DNA of 16,167 bases, taken from DASUSF01 sp036375275. Its GTDB lineage: Bacteria; Pseudomonadota; Alphaproteobacteria; Geminicoccales; Geminicoccaceae. The stretch lies in the NCBI GenBank assembly GCA_036375275.1, contig DASUSF010000072.1, positions 1-16,167 on the forward strand. Direction: 5' to 3'. The translations under genes were made by a program, and so were the position numbers. Below are positions 7,993 to 14,943 of the stretch, in pieces. The notes under the pieces are model-generated. The model was not told the DNA's origin. It saw only the letters and a program-made list of their open reading frames with translations, and did no database searches. Position 1 is the first letter of the stretch. Every line of letters begins with the position of its first letter.

Positions 7993-9273
7993 TCAGCTCT
8001 CCGGGTCGACCAGGATCGCGCGAAAGTCGTTGACGTTGGTTAAGGTCGGGCCGGTGATCACGAGCCCGCCGAGCGCCTCGAGGAAGCCGTGGCCGTCGTT
8101 CCGGGCGAGCAGCGCCCGCGGCCGAAGGCCTGCTTCGGCGGCGCGCGCCCAGGCATCGTCCAAGACCAGCCCGCCGGCGTTGTCCTCGGTGCCGTCGATG
8201 CCGTCGGTGTCGCATGCGAGGGCGTGGATGCCGGGCGCCCCCTCCAGAGCCACGGCGAGCGCGAGCAGGAACTCCGCGTTCCGGCCGCCCCGCCCGTCCC
8301 CACGCACCGTGACCGTGGTCTCGCCGCCGGACAAGAGGACGCAGGGCGGTCCGAAGGGCTGGCCGCGGCGCGCCACCTGGAGCGCGATCCCGGCCATCAC
8401 CTTGGCGACGTCGCGCGCCTCGCCCTCGATCGCGTCGCTGAGGATGTGGGCATCCAGCCCCGCCCGGCGCGCCACCGCCGCCGCCGCCTCGAGCGACTGC
8501 TGCGGGGCCGCGATGAGGCGCGCCTCGACCCGTTCGAACAAGGGATCGTCCGGACGCGGAGTCTCGTTCGCCGGATCCCCGAGCGCCTCGATCGCGGCGC
8601 GCGGCTGGTCGATCCGGTATTTGGCGAGGATCTCCCTGGCGTCGTCGAGGGTGGTCGCGTCGGGCACGGTCGGGCCGGATGCGATCACCGCGGGATCGTC
8701 GCCCGGCACGTCCGAGATCAGGAGCGAGACCACCCGCGCCGGCGCCGCCGCCGCGGCGAGCCGGCCGCCCTTGATCGCGGAGAGGTGCTTGCGCACGCAG
8801 TTCATCTCGTGGATCGTCGCGCCGGAGCGGAGCAGCGCCTGGGTCAGCGCCTGCTTGTCGTCGAGGGTCAGTCCCGGAGCCGGCAGGCTCAGCAGCGCCG
8901 AGCCGCCGCCCGAGATGAGCGCCAGCACCAGATCGTCCTCGCCGAGCCCGCGGACCAGGTCCAGGATCCGCCAGGCGGCCTGCTCGCCGGCCGCATCCGG
9001 CACCGGGTGCGAGGCCTCAACGATCTCGATCCGCTGGCACGGGACCGCATGGCCATAGCGGGTGACGACCAGGCCCTCGAGCGGCCCGTCCCAGTGCTCC
9101 TCGACCGCCCGGGCCATGGCGGCGGACGCCTTGCCGGCGCCGACCACCACGGTCCGTCCCCGCGGCGGCGGCGGCAGGGCAGAGGGCACCACGGCCGCCG
9201 GCCGGGCCGCCTCGACCGCGGCGTCGAACATCTGGCGGAGGATCCCGCCCGCGTCCCGGTTCCGCGCTCTCAC
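7993..9273 (-). CDS. ttuD: Glycerate 2-kinase, GckA/TtuD (MOFRL) family
   Basis: A cytoplasmic kinase of 426 residues that phosphorylates D-glycerate, giving 2-phosphoglycerate for lower glycolysis. Older databases call this family hydroxypyruvate reductase. The N-terminal domain shows VVVGAGKASAAMARA with the likely active-site K48, ALISGGGSALLSLP (118-131) and MNCVRKHLSAIKGGRLA. The C-terminal MOFRL domain shows LLSGGETTVTVRGDGRGGRN (313-332), DTDGIDGTEDNAGG (355-368) and a closing GPTLTNVNDFRAIL. Length is normal. The start is GTG at 9273 with a strong ribosome site 8 bases upstream; the first ATG would drop 14 residues of the family N-terminus. It is the first gene of the five-gene minus-strand cluster and is divergent from the DNA glycosylase. 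In other bacteria the family serves tartrate, glyoxylate or serine-cycle degradation. Here it may drain a C3 hydroxyacid. Confidence 0.92.
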   Translation of the reverse strand: MRARNRDAGGILRQMFDAAVEAARPAAVVPSALPPPPRGRTVVVGAGKASAAMARAVEEHWDGPLEGLVVTRYGHAVPCQRIEIVEASHPVPDAAGEQAAWRILDLVRGLGEDDLVLALISGGGSALLSLPAPGLTLDDKQALTQALLRSGATIHEMNCVRKHLSAIKGGRLAAAAAPARVVSLLISDVPGDDPAVIASGPTVPDATTLDDAREILAKYRIDQPRAAIEALGDPANETPRPDDPLFERVEARLIAAPQQSLEAAAAVARRAGLDAHILSDAIEGEARDVAKVMAGIALQVARRGQPFGPPCVLLSGGETTVTVRGDGRGGRNAEFLLALAVALEGAPGIHALACDTDGIDGTEDNAGGLVLDDAWARAAEAGLRPRALLARNDGHGFLEALGGLVITGPTLTNVNDFRAILVDPES

Positions 9274-9281
9274 CGCACCAG

Positions 9282-9288
9282 CCTCCCC
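9282..9288 (-). promoter_or_regulatory. Ribosome-binding site deciding the GTG start of glycerate kinase
   Basis: GGGGAGG on the minus strand lies 8 bases before GTG (9273-9271), favouring this start over the ATG 14 codons downstream. Confidence 0.65.
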
Positions 9289-9329
9289 GCCCTCTTGTGC
9301 CGTTCGCAGCCTTCGCCACTATCCCGCCG

Positions 9330-9986
9330 ATGGACCCCGTCGACCACCCCCTCCCGGCGACCGCGCTCGCCGCCGCGCTGGACGACCTCGCCGCGCGCGA
9401 TCCAGCGGTGCGCGCGGCCCTCGGCCGCCTCGGCTATCCGCCGCCGCGCCAGCGCCCACCCGGCTTCGCGACCCTGATCCAGATCATGGTGGCGCAGCAG
9501 CTGTCGACCCGCGCGGCGGCAGCGATCTGGGCCCGGCTCGAGGCGCGCCTCGGGGGCGAGGTCACGGCCGCCGGGCTGCTGGCGCTGGGCGAGGCGGAGC
9601 TCCGGGCCGCGGGCTTCAGCCGGCAGAAGATAACCTACGCCCGCCTCGCCGCCGAAGCGATCGCGAGCGGCGGGCTGGCGCTCGAGCGGCTGCGCGAGCA
9701 GCCCGACGCGGCGGTGATCGAGGCGATCAGCGGGCTCAAGGGGTTCGGTCGCTGGAGCGCCGAGATCTACCTGCTGTTCGCGCTCGGGCGGGGCGACGCC
9801 TTCCCCGCCGACGACCTCGCGATCCAGATCGGGATGCAGCGTCTGCGCGGGCTCGAGCGCCGGCCCGACGCCCGCCTCACCCGGGATCTGGCGGCGCCGT
9901 GGCGCCCGTATCGGGGCTGCGGCGCGATTCTTCTCTGGCATCTGTACGGGGCCACCACGCTCGAGGCGCGACGCCCGCCCGCCTGA
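9330..9986 (+). CDS. DNA-3-methyladenine glycosylase II family (AlkA-like, HhH-GPD fold)
   Basis: A base-excision repair enzyme of 218 residues that removes alkylated purines from DNA. It carries the HhH-GPD fold: FATLIQIMVAQQLSTRAAA (46-64) is the conserved first helix pair, LKGFGRWSAEIYLLFALGRG (136-155) is the helix-hairpin-helix DNA-binding motif, and FPADDLAIQIG (158-168) holds the catalytic Asp, most likely D162 by comparison with D238 of E. coli AlkA. The E. coli N-terminal TBP-like domain is absent, as in many short bacterial versions, and the four-cysteine iron-sulfur loop of the MutY/Nth branch is missing. The ATG at 9330 is preferred; a GTG at 9297 would add 11 residues. Neither has a Shine-Dalgarno sequence, so translation may start on a nearly leaderless message. 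It is divergent from glycerate kinase (56 bases) and converges on the YcgN gene (16 bases). Confidence 0.9.
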   Translation: MDPVDHPLPATALAAALDDLAARDPAVRAALGRLGYPPPRQRPPGFATLIQIMVAQQLSTRAAAAIWARLEARLGGEVTAAGLLALGEAELRAAGFSRQKITYARLAAEAIASGGLALERLREQPDAAVIEAISGLKGFGRWSAEIYLLFALGRGDAFPADDLAIQIGMQRLRGLERRPDARLTRDLAAPWRPYRGCGAILLWHLYGATTLEARRPPA

Positions 9987-10002
9987 GGGGGCCCCGCCGC
10001 GG

Positions 10003-10446
10003 TCAGGCCGGCCAGTCGACGATCCGGTCCTCGAGGTCCTCGTCCCTGACCTCGCCCTCGCGCAGGACCCGGCCGCGCACCGAGATTCCGGCCTCGTGAA
10101 CGCTGTTCCGGCGGCCGGAAACCAGGGGGTGCCACTCCGGCAGGTCCCTGCCCTCGTGGAGCAGCCGGTAGGCGCAGGTGGACGGCATCCAGTCGAGGCG
10201 CTCGAGGTTCTCGGGCGTCAGCACGATGCAGTCGGGCACCAGGCGCGTCCGCTCCCTGTAGCGCGTGCAGCGGCACGCGCCGAGGTCGAGCAGCCGGCAG
10301 GCGACGTCGGTGTAGACGACCTCGGAGGTGTCCTCGTCCTCGAGCTTGAGAAGGCAGCACCGGCCGCAGCGGTCGCAGAGCGACTCCCACTCCTCCGGGG
10401 TCATCTCGATCAGCGACTTCCGCCGCCAGAATGGGATCTCGGCCAT
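10003..10446 (-). CDS. ycgN: YcgN family cysteine cluster protein (UPF0260)
   Basis: A small protein of 147 residues, normal for the family, with no proven biochemical role. Nine cysteines are visible. The cluster CDRCGRCC gives C24, C27, C30 and C31; C50, C58, C60, C73 and C91 follow in DVACRLLDLGACRCTRY, PDCIVLTPEN and STCAYRLL. The CxxCxxCC pattern suggests a metal or iron-sulfur site. The N-terminus MAEIPFWRRKSLIEMTPEEW and the tail EDRIVDW are typical. The ATG at 10446 is chosen on family length; the frame runs on upstream into the neighbouring gene but is not protein-like there. The ribosome site is weak. The gene follows the stress-type protein gene by 22 bases on the same strand, so the two are probably co-transcribed. 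Identity is firm, function unknown. Confidence 0.92.
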   Translation of the reverse strand: MAEIPFWRRKSLIEMTPEEWESLCDRCGRCCLLKLEDEDTSEVVYTDVACRLLDLGACRCTRYRERTRLVPDCIVLTPENLERLDWMPSTCAYRLLHEGRDLPEWHPLVSGRRNSVHEAGISVRGRVLREGEVRDEDLEDRIVDWPA

Positions 10447-10468
10447 CGTCCAGGCCAGCCGGCGATCG

Positions 10469-11020
10469 TCAGGCGTGCCGTGCCGGCAGCTTGTGCAGGT
10501 GGACGTCGTGCGCCGAATGGCGGCGCAGGATCTCGAGCGCCTTCTGCTCGGCCGCGGCGTCCGGCGTGCGCACCCAGAGCAGCAGCCCGCCGCGCTCGAG
10601 CTGCTCCTGGAGCCACTCCGCATGATTGCGGTCCATGAAGTGGCCGAGCGCGGTGGCGATCGCGGCGCCCGCGACCGCGGCACCGGTCACGGCCGCGGCC
10701 ACCACCCCGGCGGAGGCCACCACCGTGCCGGCGGCGAGCAGGGCCGGCAGAAAGGTCAGCGAGCCGATCAGCATGTCCTCGCTCTCGCCGAGCGAATCCC
10801 GGGTGCGGTACGCCCGCCGCGGCGCGTCCGGATCGTCCTCGAGCTCCTCGACCCGCTCGTAGCGGTGGCCGAGCTTCTTCTCGACCGTGTCCTGGCTCGC
10901 GAGGAGGCTGATCTGGCCCTTGCTGAACCCGGCGCCTCGCAGGTCGTCGACCGCGGCATCCAGCTCGCGCACGTCGTCGAACACGCCGACCGCCTCGGTC
11001 ACGACATCCTTCTGCGCCAC
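10469..11020 (-). CDS. Conserved stress-type protein with central Gly/Ala-rich hydrophobic segment
   Basis: A 183-residue protein I recognise only loosely. The N-terminus (EAVGVFDDVRELDAAVDDLR, then GAGFSKGQISLLAS) resembles the YflT/general stress protein 17M-like fold, in which a strand and helix are followed by a short acidic region. Residues 83-126 are hydrophobic and rich in Gly and Ala (TGAAVAGAAIATALG), like a glycine-zipper membrane segment, with two likely passes. The C-terminal part (GGLLLWVRTPDAAAEQKALE) repeats the strand-helix pattern of the N-terminus, suggesting two soluble lobes around a membrane hairpin. The start is GTG at 11020 with a strong ribosome site. It precedes ycgN by 22 bases and is divergent from the desulfhydrase gene. 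A role in stress response or the envelope is plausible but unproven. Confidence 0.75.
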   Translation of the reverse strand: MAQKDVVTEAVGVFDDVRELDAAVDDLRGAGFSKGQISLLASQDTVEKKLGHRYERVEELEDDPDAPRRAYRTRDSLGESEDMLIGSLTFLPALLAAGTVVASAGVVAAAVTGAAVAGAAIATALGHFMDRNHAEWLQEQLERGGLLLWVRTPDAAAEQKALEILRRHSAHDVHLHKLPARHA

Positions 11021-11027
11021 GCGCGAT

Positions 11028-11034
11028 CCTCCTC
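11028..11034 (-). promoter_or_regulatory. Ribosome-binding site deciding the GTG start of the stress-type protein
   Basis: GAGGAGG on the minus strand lies 7 bases before GTG (11020-11018), with no competing in-frame ATG. Confidence 0.6.
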
Positions 11035-11152
11035 ATCTCGACAGAACGGGCCGAAGGTACGCGTTCGGACCGTGAGGTGCCACCCCGTCGGCCGCTGGCC
11101 CTCAAAGCCCGGAGCCGCTAAGACAAGAGGGGACCCAGAACGGACGGACACG

Positions 11153-12151
11153 ATGCACCTCGCCCGCTTCCCAAGGCTGCATTTCGCCCACCTGCCGACG
11201 CCACTGGAGCGGATGGACAACCTGACGCGGCTCCTGGGCGGCCCGACCCTCTGGGTCAAGCGGGACGACTGCACCGGCCTCGCGACCGGCGGCAACAAGA
11301 CGCGGAAGCTCGAGTTCCTGATCGCCGACGCGCTCGAGCGGGGCGCGGACACGGTCGTCACCCATGGCGCGGTGCAGTCCAACCACGTCCGCCAGACCGC
11401 GGCAGCGGCGTGCCGCTACGGCCTGAAGTGCGTGGCGCTGCTCGAGCGCCGGGTCCCGGGGCATGGTGAGATCTACGACCGGACCGGCAACGTGCTGTTC
11501 GACCGGATGTTCAAGGCGGACCTGCGCTTCGTGGACAGCGGCACCAACATGGACGAGGCGTGCGCCGCCACGGTCGAGGAGCTGAAGGGCCGGGGCGCGA
11601 AGCCCTGCTACATCCCGGGCGGGGGATCGAACGCGATCGGCGCGCTCGGCTACGTCAACTGCGCCCTCGAGCTCCTGCAGCAGGCCAACGACCGGGGGCT
11701 CCGGATCGACTGCGTGGTGCACGGCACCGGCAGCTCCGGGACCCAGGGCGGGCTGGTTGCGGGCCTCGAAGGGGCGCAGAGCGGGATCGACGTGCTCGGC
11801 ATCGGGGTCCGCCAGCCGAAGGACCGGCAGGAGGCGCTGGTCCACAGGACGGCGAGCGCCGCGGCGGACCACCTCGGCCTCCGGCCGATCGACCGCGAGC
11901 GGGTGGTCGCGAACTGCGACTACATCGGCGAGGGCTACGGGATCCCGCGGGCCGACACCTGGGAGGCGATCCGGCTCGCCGCCGAGCACGAGGGGCTGCT
12001 GCTCGACCCGGTCTACTCGGGCAAGGGCATGGCCGGGCTGGTCGACCTCTGCCGGAAGGGCCACTTCGGGCCGGGGCAGAACGTGGTTTTCCTGCACACC
12101 GGTGGCGCCGCGGCGCTGTTCGCATACCTCGGCGACCCGGCTCCGGGCTGA
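11153..12151 (+). CDS. D-cysteine desulfhydrase / L-cysteate sulfo-lyase family PLP enzyme
   Basis: A cytoplasmic PLP enzyme of 332 residues in the ACC deaminase/D-cysteine desulfhydrase family. It should eliminate a beta substituent from an amino acid, giving pyruvate, ammonia and sulfide (DcyD) or sulfite (CuyA). The cofactor lysine is K49 in TGLATGGNKTRKLEFL; AVQSNHVRQTAAAACRYGLK (73-92) forms the next part of the active site. The glycine-rich phosphate loop is HGTGSSGTQGGL, and LLLDPVYSGKGMAGL and FLHTGG close the fold. The N-terminus (FPRLHFAHLPTPLERMDNL) is like both DcyD and marine CuyA proteins, so I do not assign a symbol. The ATG at 11153 matches the family start; the upstream purine-rich GGACGGA is a weak ribosome site. 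It leads a plus-strand unit with an amino-acid receptor (44-base gap) and an aminotransferase. Confidence 0.9.
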   Translation: MHLARFPRLHFAHLPTPLERMDNLTRLLGGPTLWVKRDDCTGLATGGNKTRKLEFLIADALERGADTVVTHGAVQSNHVRQTAAAACRYGLKCVALLERRVPGHGEIYDRTGNVLFDRMFKADLRFVDSGTNMDEACAATVEELKGRGAKPCYIPGGGSNAIGALGYVNCALELLQQANDRGLRIDCVVHGTGSSGTQGGLVAGLEGAQSGIDVLGIGVRQPKDRQEALVHRTASAAADHLGLRPIDRERVVANCDYIGEGYGIPRADTWEAIRLAAEHEGLLLDPVYSGKGMAGLVDLCRKGHFGPGQNVVFLHTGGAAALFAYLGDPAPG

Positions 12152-12195
12152 CCTTCGCCCGGAGCCGCGCCACCGCACGACGAGGGAGGACGACG

Positions 12196-13056
12196 ATGCG
12201 GATCGGAACTCTGGCCGGCATGCTGCTGCTCGCGTCCGCGGGCCCGCTCGCGGCCCAGGACCTCTACGGCACGCTCCAGAAGATCAAGCAGAACGGCGAG
12301 ATCGTGATCGGGCACCGGGAGTCCTCGGTGCCGTTCGCCTACATCAACGACGCCGGCGAGCCGGAGGGCTACACGATCGACCTCTGCATGCGGATCGTCG
12401 ACGAGGTGAAGAAGGAGATCGGGGTCGACGACCTCGAGGTGCGGATGGTTCCGGTCAACCCCCAGACCCGGATCCCGCTGCTCGCCAACGGCACCATCGA
12501 CATCGAGTGCGGCTCGACCACCAACAACCTGACCCGCCAGCAGCAGGTCGACTACGGCCACACCACGTTCATCACCGGCACCAAGCTGCTGGTGAAGAAG
12601 GACAGCGGCATCCAGGAGGTCGAGGACCTCGACGGCAAGGCGATCGCCGTCGCCCAGGGCACGACCAACGAGCGCGCGATCAAGGACGTGATCGCCGAGA
12701 AGGGCCTCGATGTGAACGTCCTGAACGTGAAGGACCACGCCGAAGGCTTCCTCGCGCTGGAGACCGACCGGGTGGATGCGTACTCGACCGACCACATCCT
12801 CCTGCACGGCCTGATCTCCAAGGCGAGGAACCCGGAACAGTACGCGGTGGTCGGCCGGTTCCTGTCCTACGACCCGTACGCGATCATGATCCGGCGCGAC
12901 GATTCCGCGTTCCGCCTCGTGGTCAACCGGACCCTTTCGGCGCTGTTCCGGAGCGGCGAGATCTTCGAGATCTACCAGAAGTGGTTCGACCCGATCGGCG
13001 CCCCGCCGGGGGACCTGCTCGAGGCGGCGTTCGTGATCCAGGCGCTGCCGGAATAG
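12196..13056 (+). CDS. Polar amino-acid ABC transporter substrate-binding protein (family 3, GltI-like)
   Basis: A periplasmic receptor of 286 residues for an ABC amino-acid importer. The signal peptide is clear (MRIGTLAGMLLLASAGPLAA, cleavage after A20). The mature protein has the family 3 pattern: GEIVIGHRESSVPFAYINDA, EGYTIDLCMRIVDEV, NPQTRIPLLANGTIDIECG and STTNNLTRQQQVDYG, all very close to glutamate/aspartate receptors of the GltI type, and GKAIAVAQGTTNERAIKDVI in the second lobe. The ATG at 12196 follows a strong GAGGGAGGA site by 5 bases. Its permease and ATPase genes are not in the window, so it is an orphan receptor or uses a system encoded elsewhere. It sits between a cysteine/cysteate lyase and an aminotransferase, suggesting that its ligand is degraded by those enzymes. 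Family is firm; an acidic amino acid or analogue such as cysteate is an inference. Confidence 0.93.
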   Translation: MRIGTLAGMLLLASAGPLAAQDLYGTLQKIKQNGEIVIGHRESSVPFAYINDAGEPEGYTIDLCMRIVDEVKKEIGVDDLEVRMVPVNPQTRIPLLANGTIDIECGSTTNNLTRQQQVDYGHTTFITGTKLLVKKDSGIQEVEDLDGKAIAVAQGTTNERAIKDVIAEKGLDVNVLNVKDHAEGFLALETDRVDAYSTDHILLHGLISKARNPEQYAVVGRFLSYDPYAIMIRRDDSAFRLVVNRTLSALFRSGEIFEIYQKWFDPIGAPPGDLLEAAFVIQALPE

Positions 13057-13060
13057 GCGG
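13055..13060 (+). promoter_or_regulatory. Ribosome-binding site for the aminotransferase, overlapping the upstream stop codon
   Basis: AGGCGG overlaps the TAG stop (13054-13056) of the receptor gene and lies 7 bases before GTG at 13068, implying translational coupling and deciding for this start. Confidence 0.55.
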
Positions 13061-13067
13061 CCCGCTG

Positions 13068-14231
13068 GTGGCGAGCCTGGACGAGGCGATCCCGGGCAGC
13101 ATCCGCGATCTGCCGGCCTCGGCGATCCGCGAGGTGGCGAACGCAGGGATCGGGCGCACGGACCTGATCCCGCTCTGGTTCGGCGAGGGCGATCTCGCCA
13201 CGCCCGAGTTCGTCCGCAGCGCGGCGATCCGCTCGCTCGAGGCGGGCGAGACCTTCTACGAGCCGAACCGCGGCATCGCGGAGCTGCGCGCGGCCCTCGG
13301 TGTCTACCTCACCGGGCTCTACGGCCGGACCTTCAGGGCCGCGCACGTCACGGTCACCGGCTCCGGGCTGAACGGGCTCATGATCGCCGCCCAGACGGTG
13401 CTCGAGCCGGGCGCGCACGTGGTCGCGACGGTGCCGGTCTGGCCGAACCTGATCGCGATCCCGACCATCCTCCGGGCCCGGATCACGCCGGTTCCGCTCG
13501 AGCCGCACGAGGCCGCCTGGCGGCTCGACCTCGACCGGCTGATCGACGCCTGCACACCCGGAACCCGGCTCCTCCTGATCAACACGCCGAGCAACCCGAC
13601 CGGCTGGATGATGGACGAGGCCGAGATCCGGACGGTGCTCGACTTCGCCCGCGCGCGCGGCATCTGGGTGATCGCCGACGAGGTGTACGCCCGGATCGTG
13701 TACGACCGCGCGGTCGCGCCATCCTTCCTGTCGCTGATGGAGGAGGACGACCGGCTGATCGTGGTCAACAGCTTCAGCAAGTCGTGGTGCATGACCGGCT
13801 GGCGCCTCGGCTGGCTGACCGCGCCGCCGGCGCTGGGGCCGACCTTCGAGAAGCTGATGGAGTTCAACACCTCCTGCGCGCCGCGCTTCGTGCAGCACGG
13901 CGGGCTCGCAGCGCTGGCCCGGGGCGAGGGCTTCATCCACGAGATCCGGCAGCGCTACGGCCGCTCGCGGGACCTGATGATCGAGCGCCTCGGCGCCTCC
14001 AACCGGATCACGCTCCCGGTGCCCGAAGCGGCGTTCTACGGCTTCTTCAAGGTCCAGGGCATCGAGGACGGCATCGCCTTCGCGAAGCGTCTGGTGGCCG
14101 AGGCGGGGGTCGGTCTGGCGCCCGGGGAAGCCTTCGGCGAGCAGTCCCGCGGCTGGCTCCGCCTCTGCTATGCCACCTCGCCGGCGCTGCTCGACCGCGC
14201 GCTCGACCGGTTGCAGGAGCACCTCGACTAG
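13068..14231 (+). CDS. Class I/II PLP-dependent aminotransferase (aspartate aminotransferase-like)
   Basis: A cytoplasmic fold-type I transaminase of 387 residues that moves an amino group between an amino acid and a keto acid. Key sites are all present: YEPNRGIAELRAAL (64-77), N176 in NTPSNPTGW, D204 and Y207 in IADEVYARIVYD, the PLP lysine K238 in NSFSKSWCMTGWRLGWL with phosphate-binding R246, and the carboxylate-binding R365 in GWLRLCYAT. The open frame is longer upstream, but similarity begins near residue 1 of the GTG at 13068, which has a ribosome site overlapping the previous stop. It is 11 bases after the receptor gene, so the two are coupled. With the desulfhydrase-type gene it forms an amino-acid uptake and breakdown unit. 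A transposase remnant begins soon after its stop, and no clear terminator is seen. Substrate is not predictable. Confidence 0.92.
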   Translation: MASLDEAIPGSIRDLPASAIREVANAGIGRTDLIPLWFGEGDLATPEFVRSAAIRSLEAGETFYEPNRGIAELRAALGVYLTGLYGRTFRAAHVTVTGSGLNGLMIAAQTVLEPGAHVVATVPVWPNLIAIPTILRARITPVPLEPHEAAWRLDLDRLIDACTPGTRLLLINTPSNPTGWMMDEAEIRTVLDFARARGIWVIADEVYARIVYDRAVAPSFLSLMEEDDRLIVVNSFSKSWCMTGWRLGWLTAPPALGPTFEKLMEFNTSCAPRFVQHGGLAALARGEGFIHEIRQRYGRSRDLMIERLGASNRITLPVPEAAFYGFFKVQGIEDGIAFAKRLVAEAGVGLAPGEAFGEQSRGWLRLCYATSPALLDRALDRLQEHLD

Positions 14232-14281
14232 GTGCCTGCATGCCGTGAGCGGACGTACCGGATCCGCATGCCGGGTCGTTA

Positions 14282-14819
14282 TCCAGGGCGGCAGCGCTCC
14301 TGCCGATCCTCGGCCGGCCGGTCAGCCCGGCGACCGTGAGCGCCGTGGCAGGCAACTCGATGCCGCCGTCGCCGCGTTCCATCGCAAGCCGCTCGAGGAC
14401 CAGGACCGGGTGCTGGTCCTGGATATCGTGGTGCCAAAGCGCACGACCGGCGCCGGCGCGCTCGCCCGGCCGGTCCTGGTGGCGCTCGGCCTGCGCCCCG
14501 ACGGCAGGAAGGAGGTGATCGACTTCCGTCTCGCCACCGCCGGGAGCGCCGCCCGGTGGGAGCGGTTCCTGGGCGACCTGATCCGTCGTGGCCTGACCGG
14601 CGAGCGGCTCGAGATGCTGTGCGTCGACGGCGGCTCCCGGCCGGCTCGCCGCCCGGTCCGCAGGCGGTCGCCTGCCTGCGCGCCGACCTCTTGACCTGCT
14701 TTCGCTACGGAGCGCAAGGCCGTGCGCACCACTAACGCCATCGAGCGGCGCTTCCGGAAGTCCGCCGCCGCGCCCGCCCGATGGCGCAATCCTCCGCGCG
14801 GGATGATCCGGGATTGTGA
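14282..14819 (+). pseudogene. IS256-family (mutator-type) transposase remnant, frameshifted and internally deleted
   Basis: Fragments of one IS256-type transposase occur in order but in different frames. ALLPILGRPVSPATVSAVAGN starts near 14294. After a one-base change near 14352 comes LDAAVAAFHRKPLED, VLVLDIVV with the first catalytic Asp, and LGLRPDGRKEVIDFRLATAG to RGLTGERLEMLCVDGG with the second Asp, near 14630. The long helical insertion domain is missing: the trace resumes as ACLRADLLTCFRY around 14669-14708, changes frame again, gives VRTTNAIERRFRK at 14722-14760, then changes frame to VRRRARPMAQ and stops at 14819. At least three frameshifts and a deletion of roughly 100 or more codons make it non-functional. 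I could not identify the terminal inverted repeats or target duplication. It separates the amino-acid cassette from the DUF6134/TAXI segment. Confidence 0.85.
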
Positions 14820-14837
14820 CACGGATCGGTGCCGGTC

Positions 14838-14870
14838 GTGGACACAAGCCCGTGGATGTCCACCCGGGCT
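14838..14870. repeat. Inverted repeats between the transposase remnant and the DUF6134 gene
   Basis: GTGGACA (14838-14844) is matched by TGTCCAC (14857-14863), and a nested AGCCCG (14847-14852) is matched by CGGGCT (14865-14870), so two alternative hairpins can form. No T tract follows. It could be an operator or leader structure for the downstream genes, part of an insertion-sequence end, or chance. Confidence 0.35.
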
Positions 14871-14943
14871 GGACGGACCCGCGGACCCGGCATATTTGCG
14901 CCTGCCATGAGAGCGTTCCCCCACATGAGCCGCCGACGGCTAT

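Noticed and set aside
9987..9994. GGGGCCCC palindrome between the DNA glycosylase and ycgN genes, considered as a bidirectional terminator
   Set aside because: It has no loop and no T tract and is expected by chance in DNA this GC-rich.
11757..13067. Upstream extension of the aminotransferase frame, giving 824 codons
   Set aside because: It runs through the desulfhydrase and receptor genes in another frame and is a compositional shadow. The GTG at 13068 has its own ribosome site.
14232..14300. Possible intrinsic terminator after the aminotransferase
   Set aside because: The ACCGG/CCGGGT similarity near 14264-14278 does not pair perfectly, and no T run follows.
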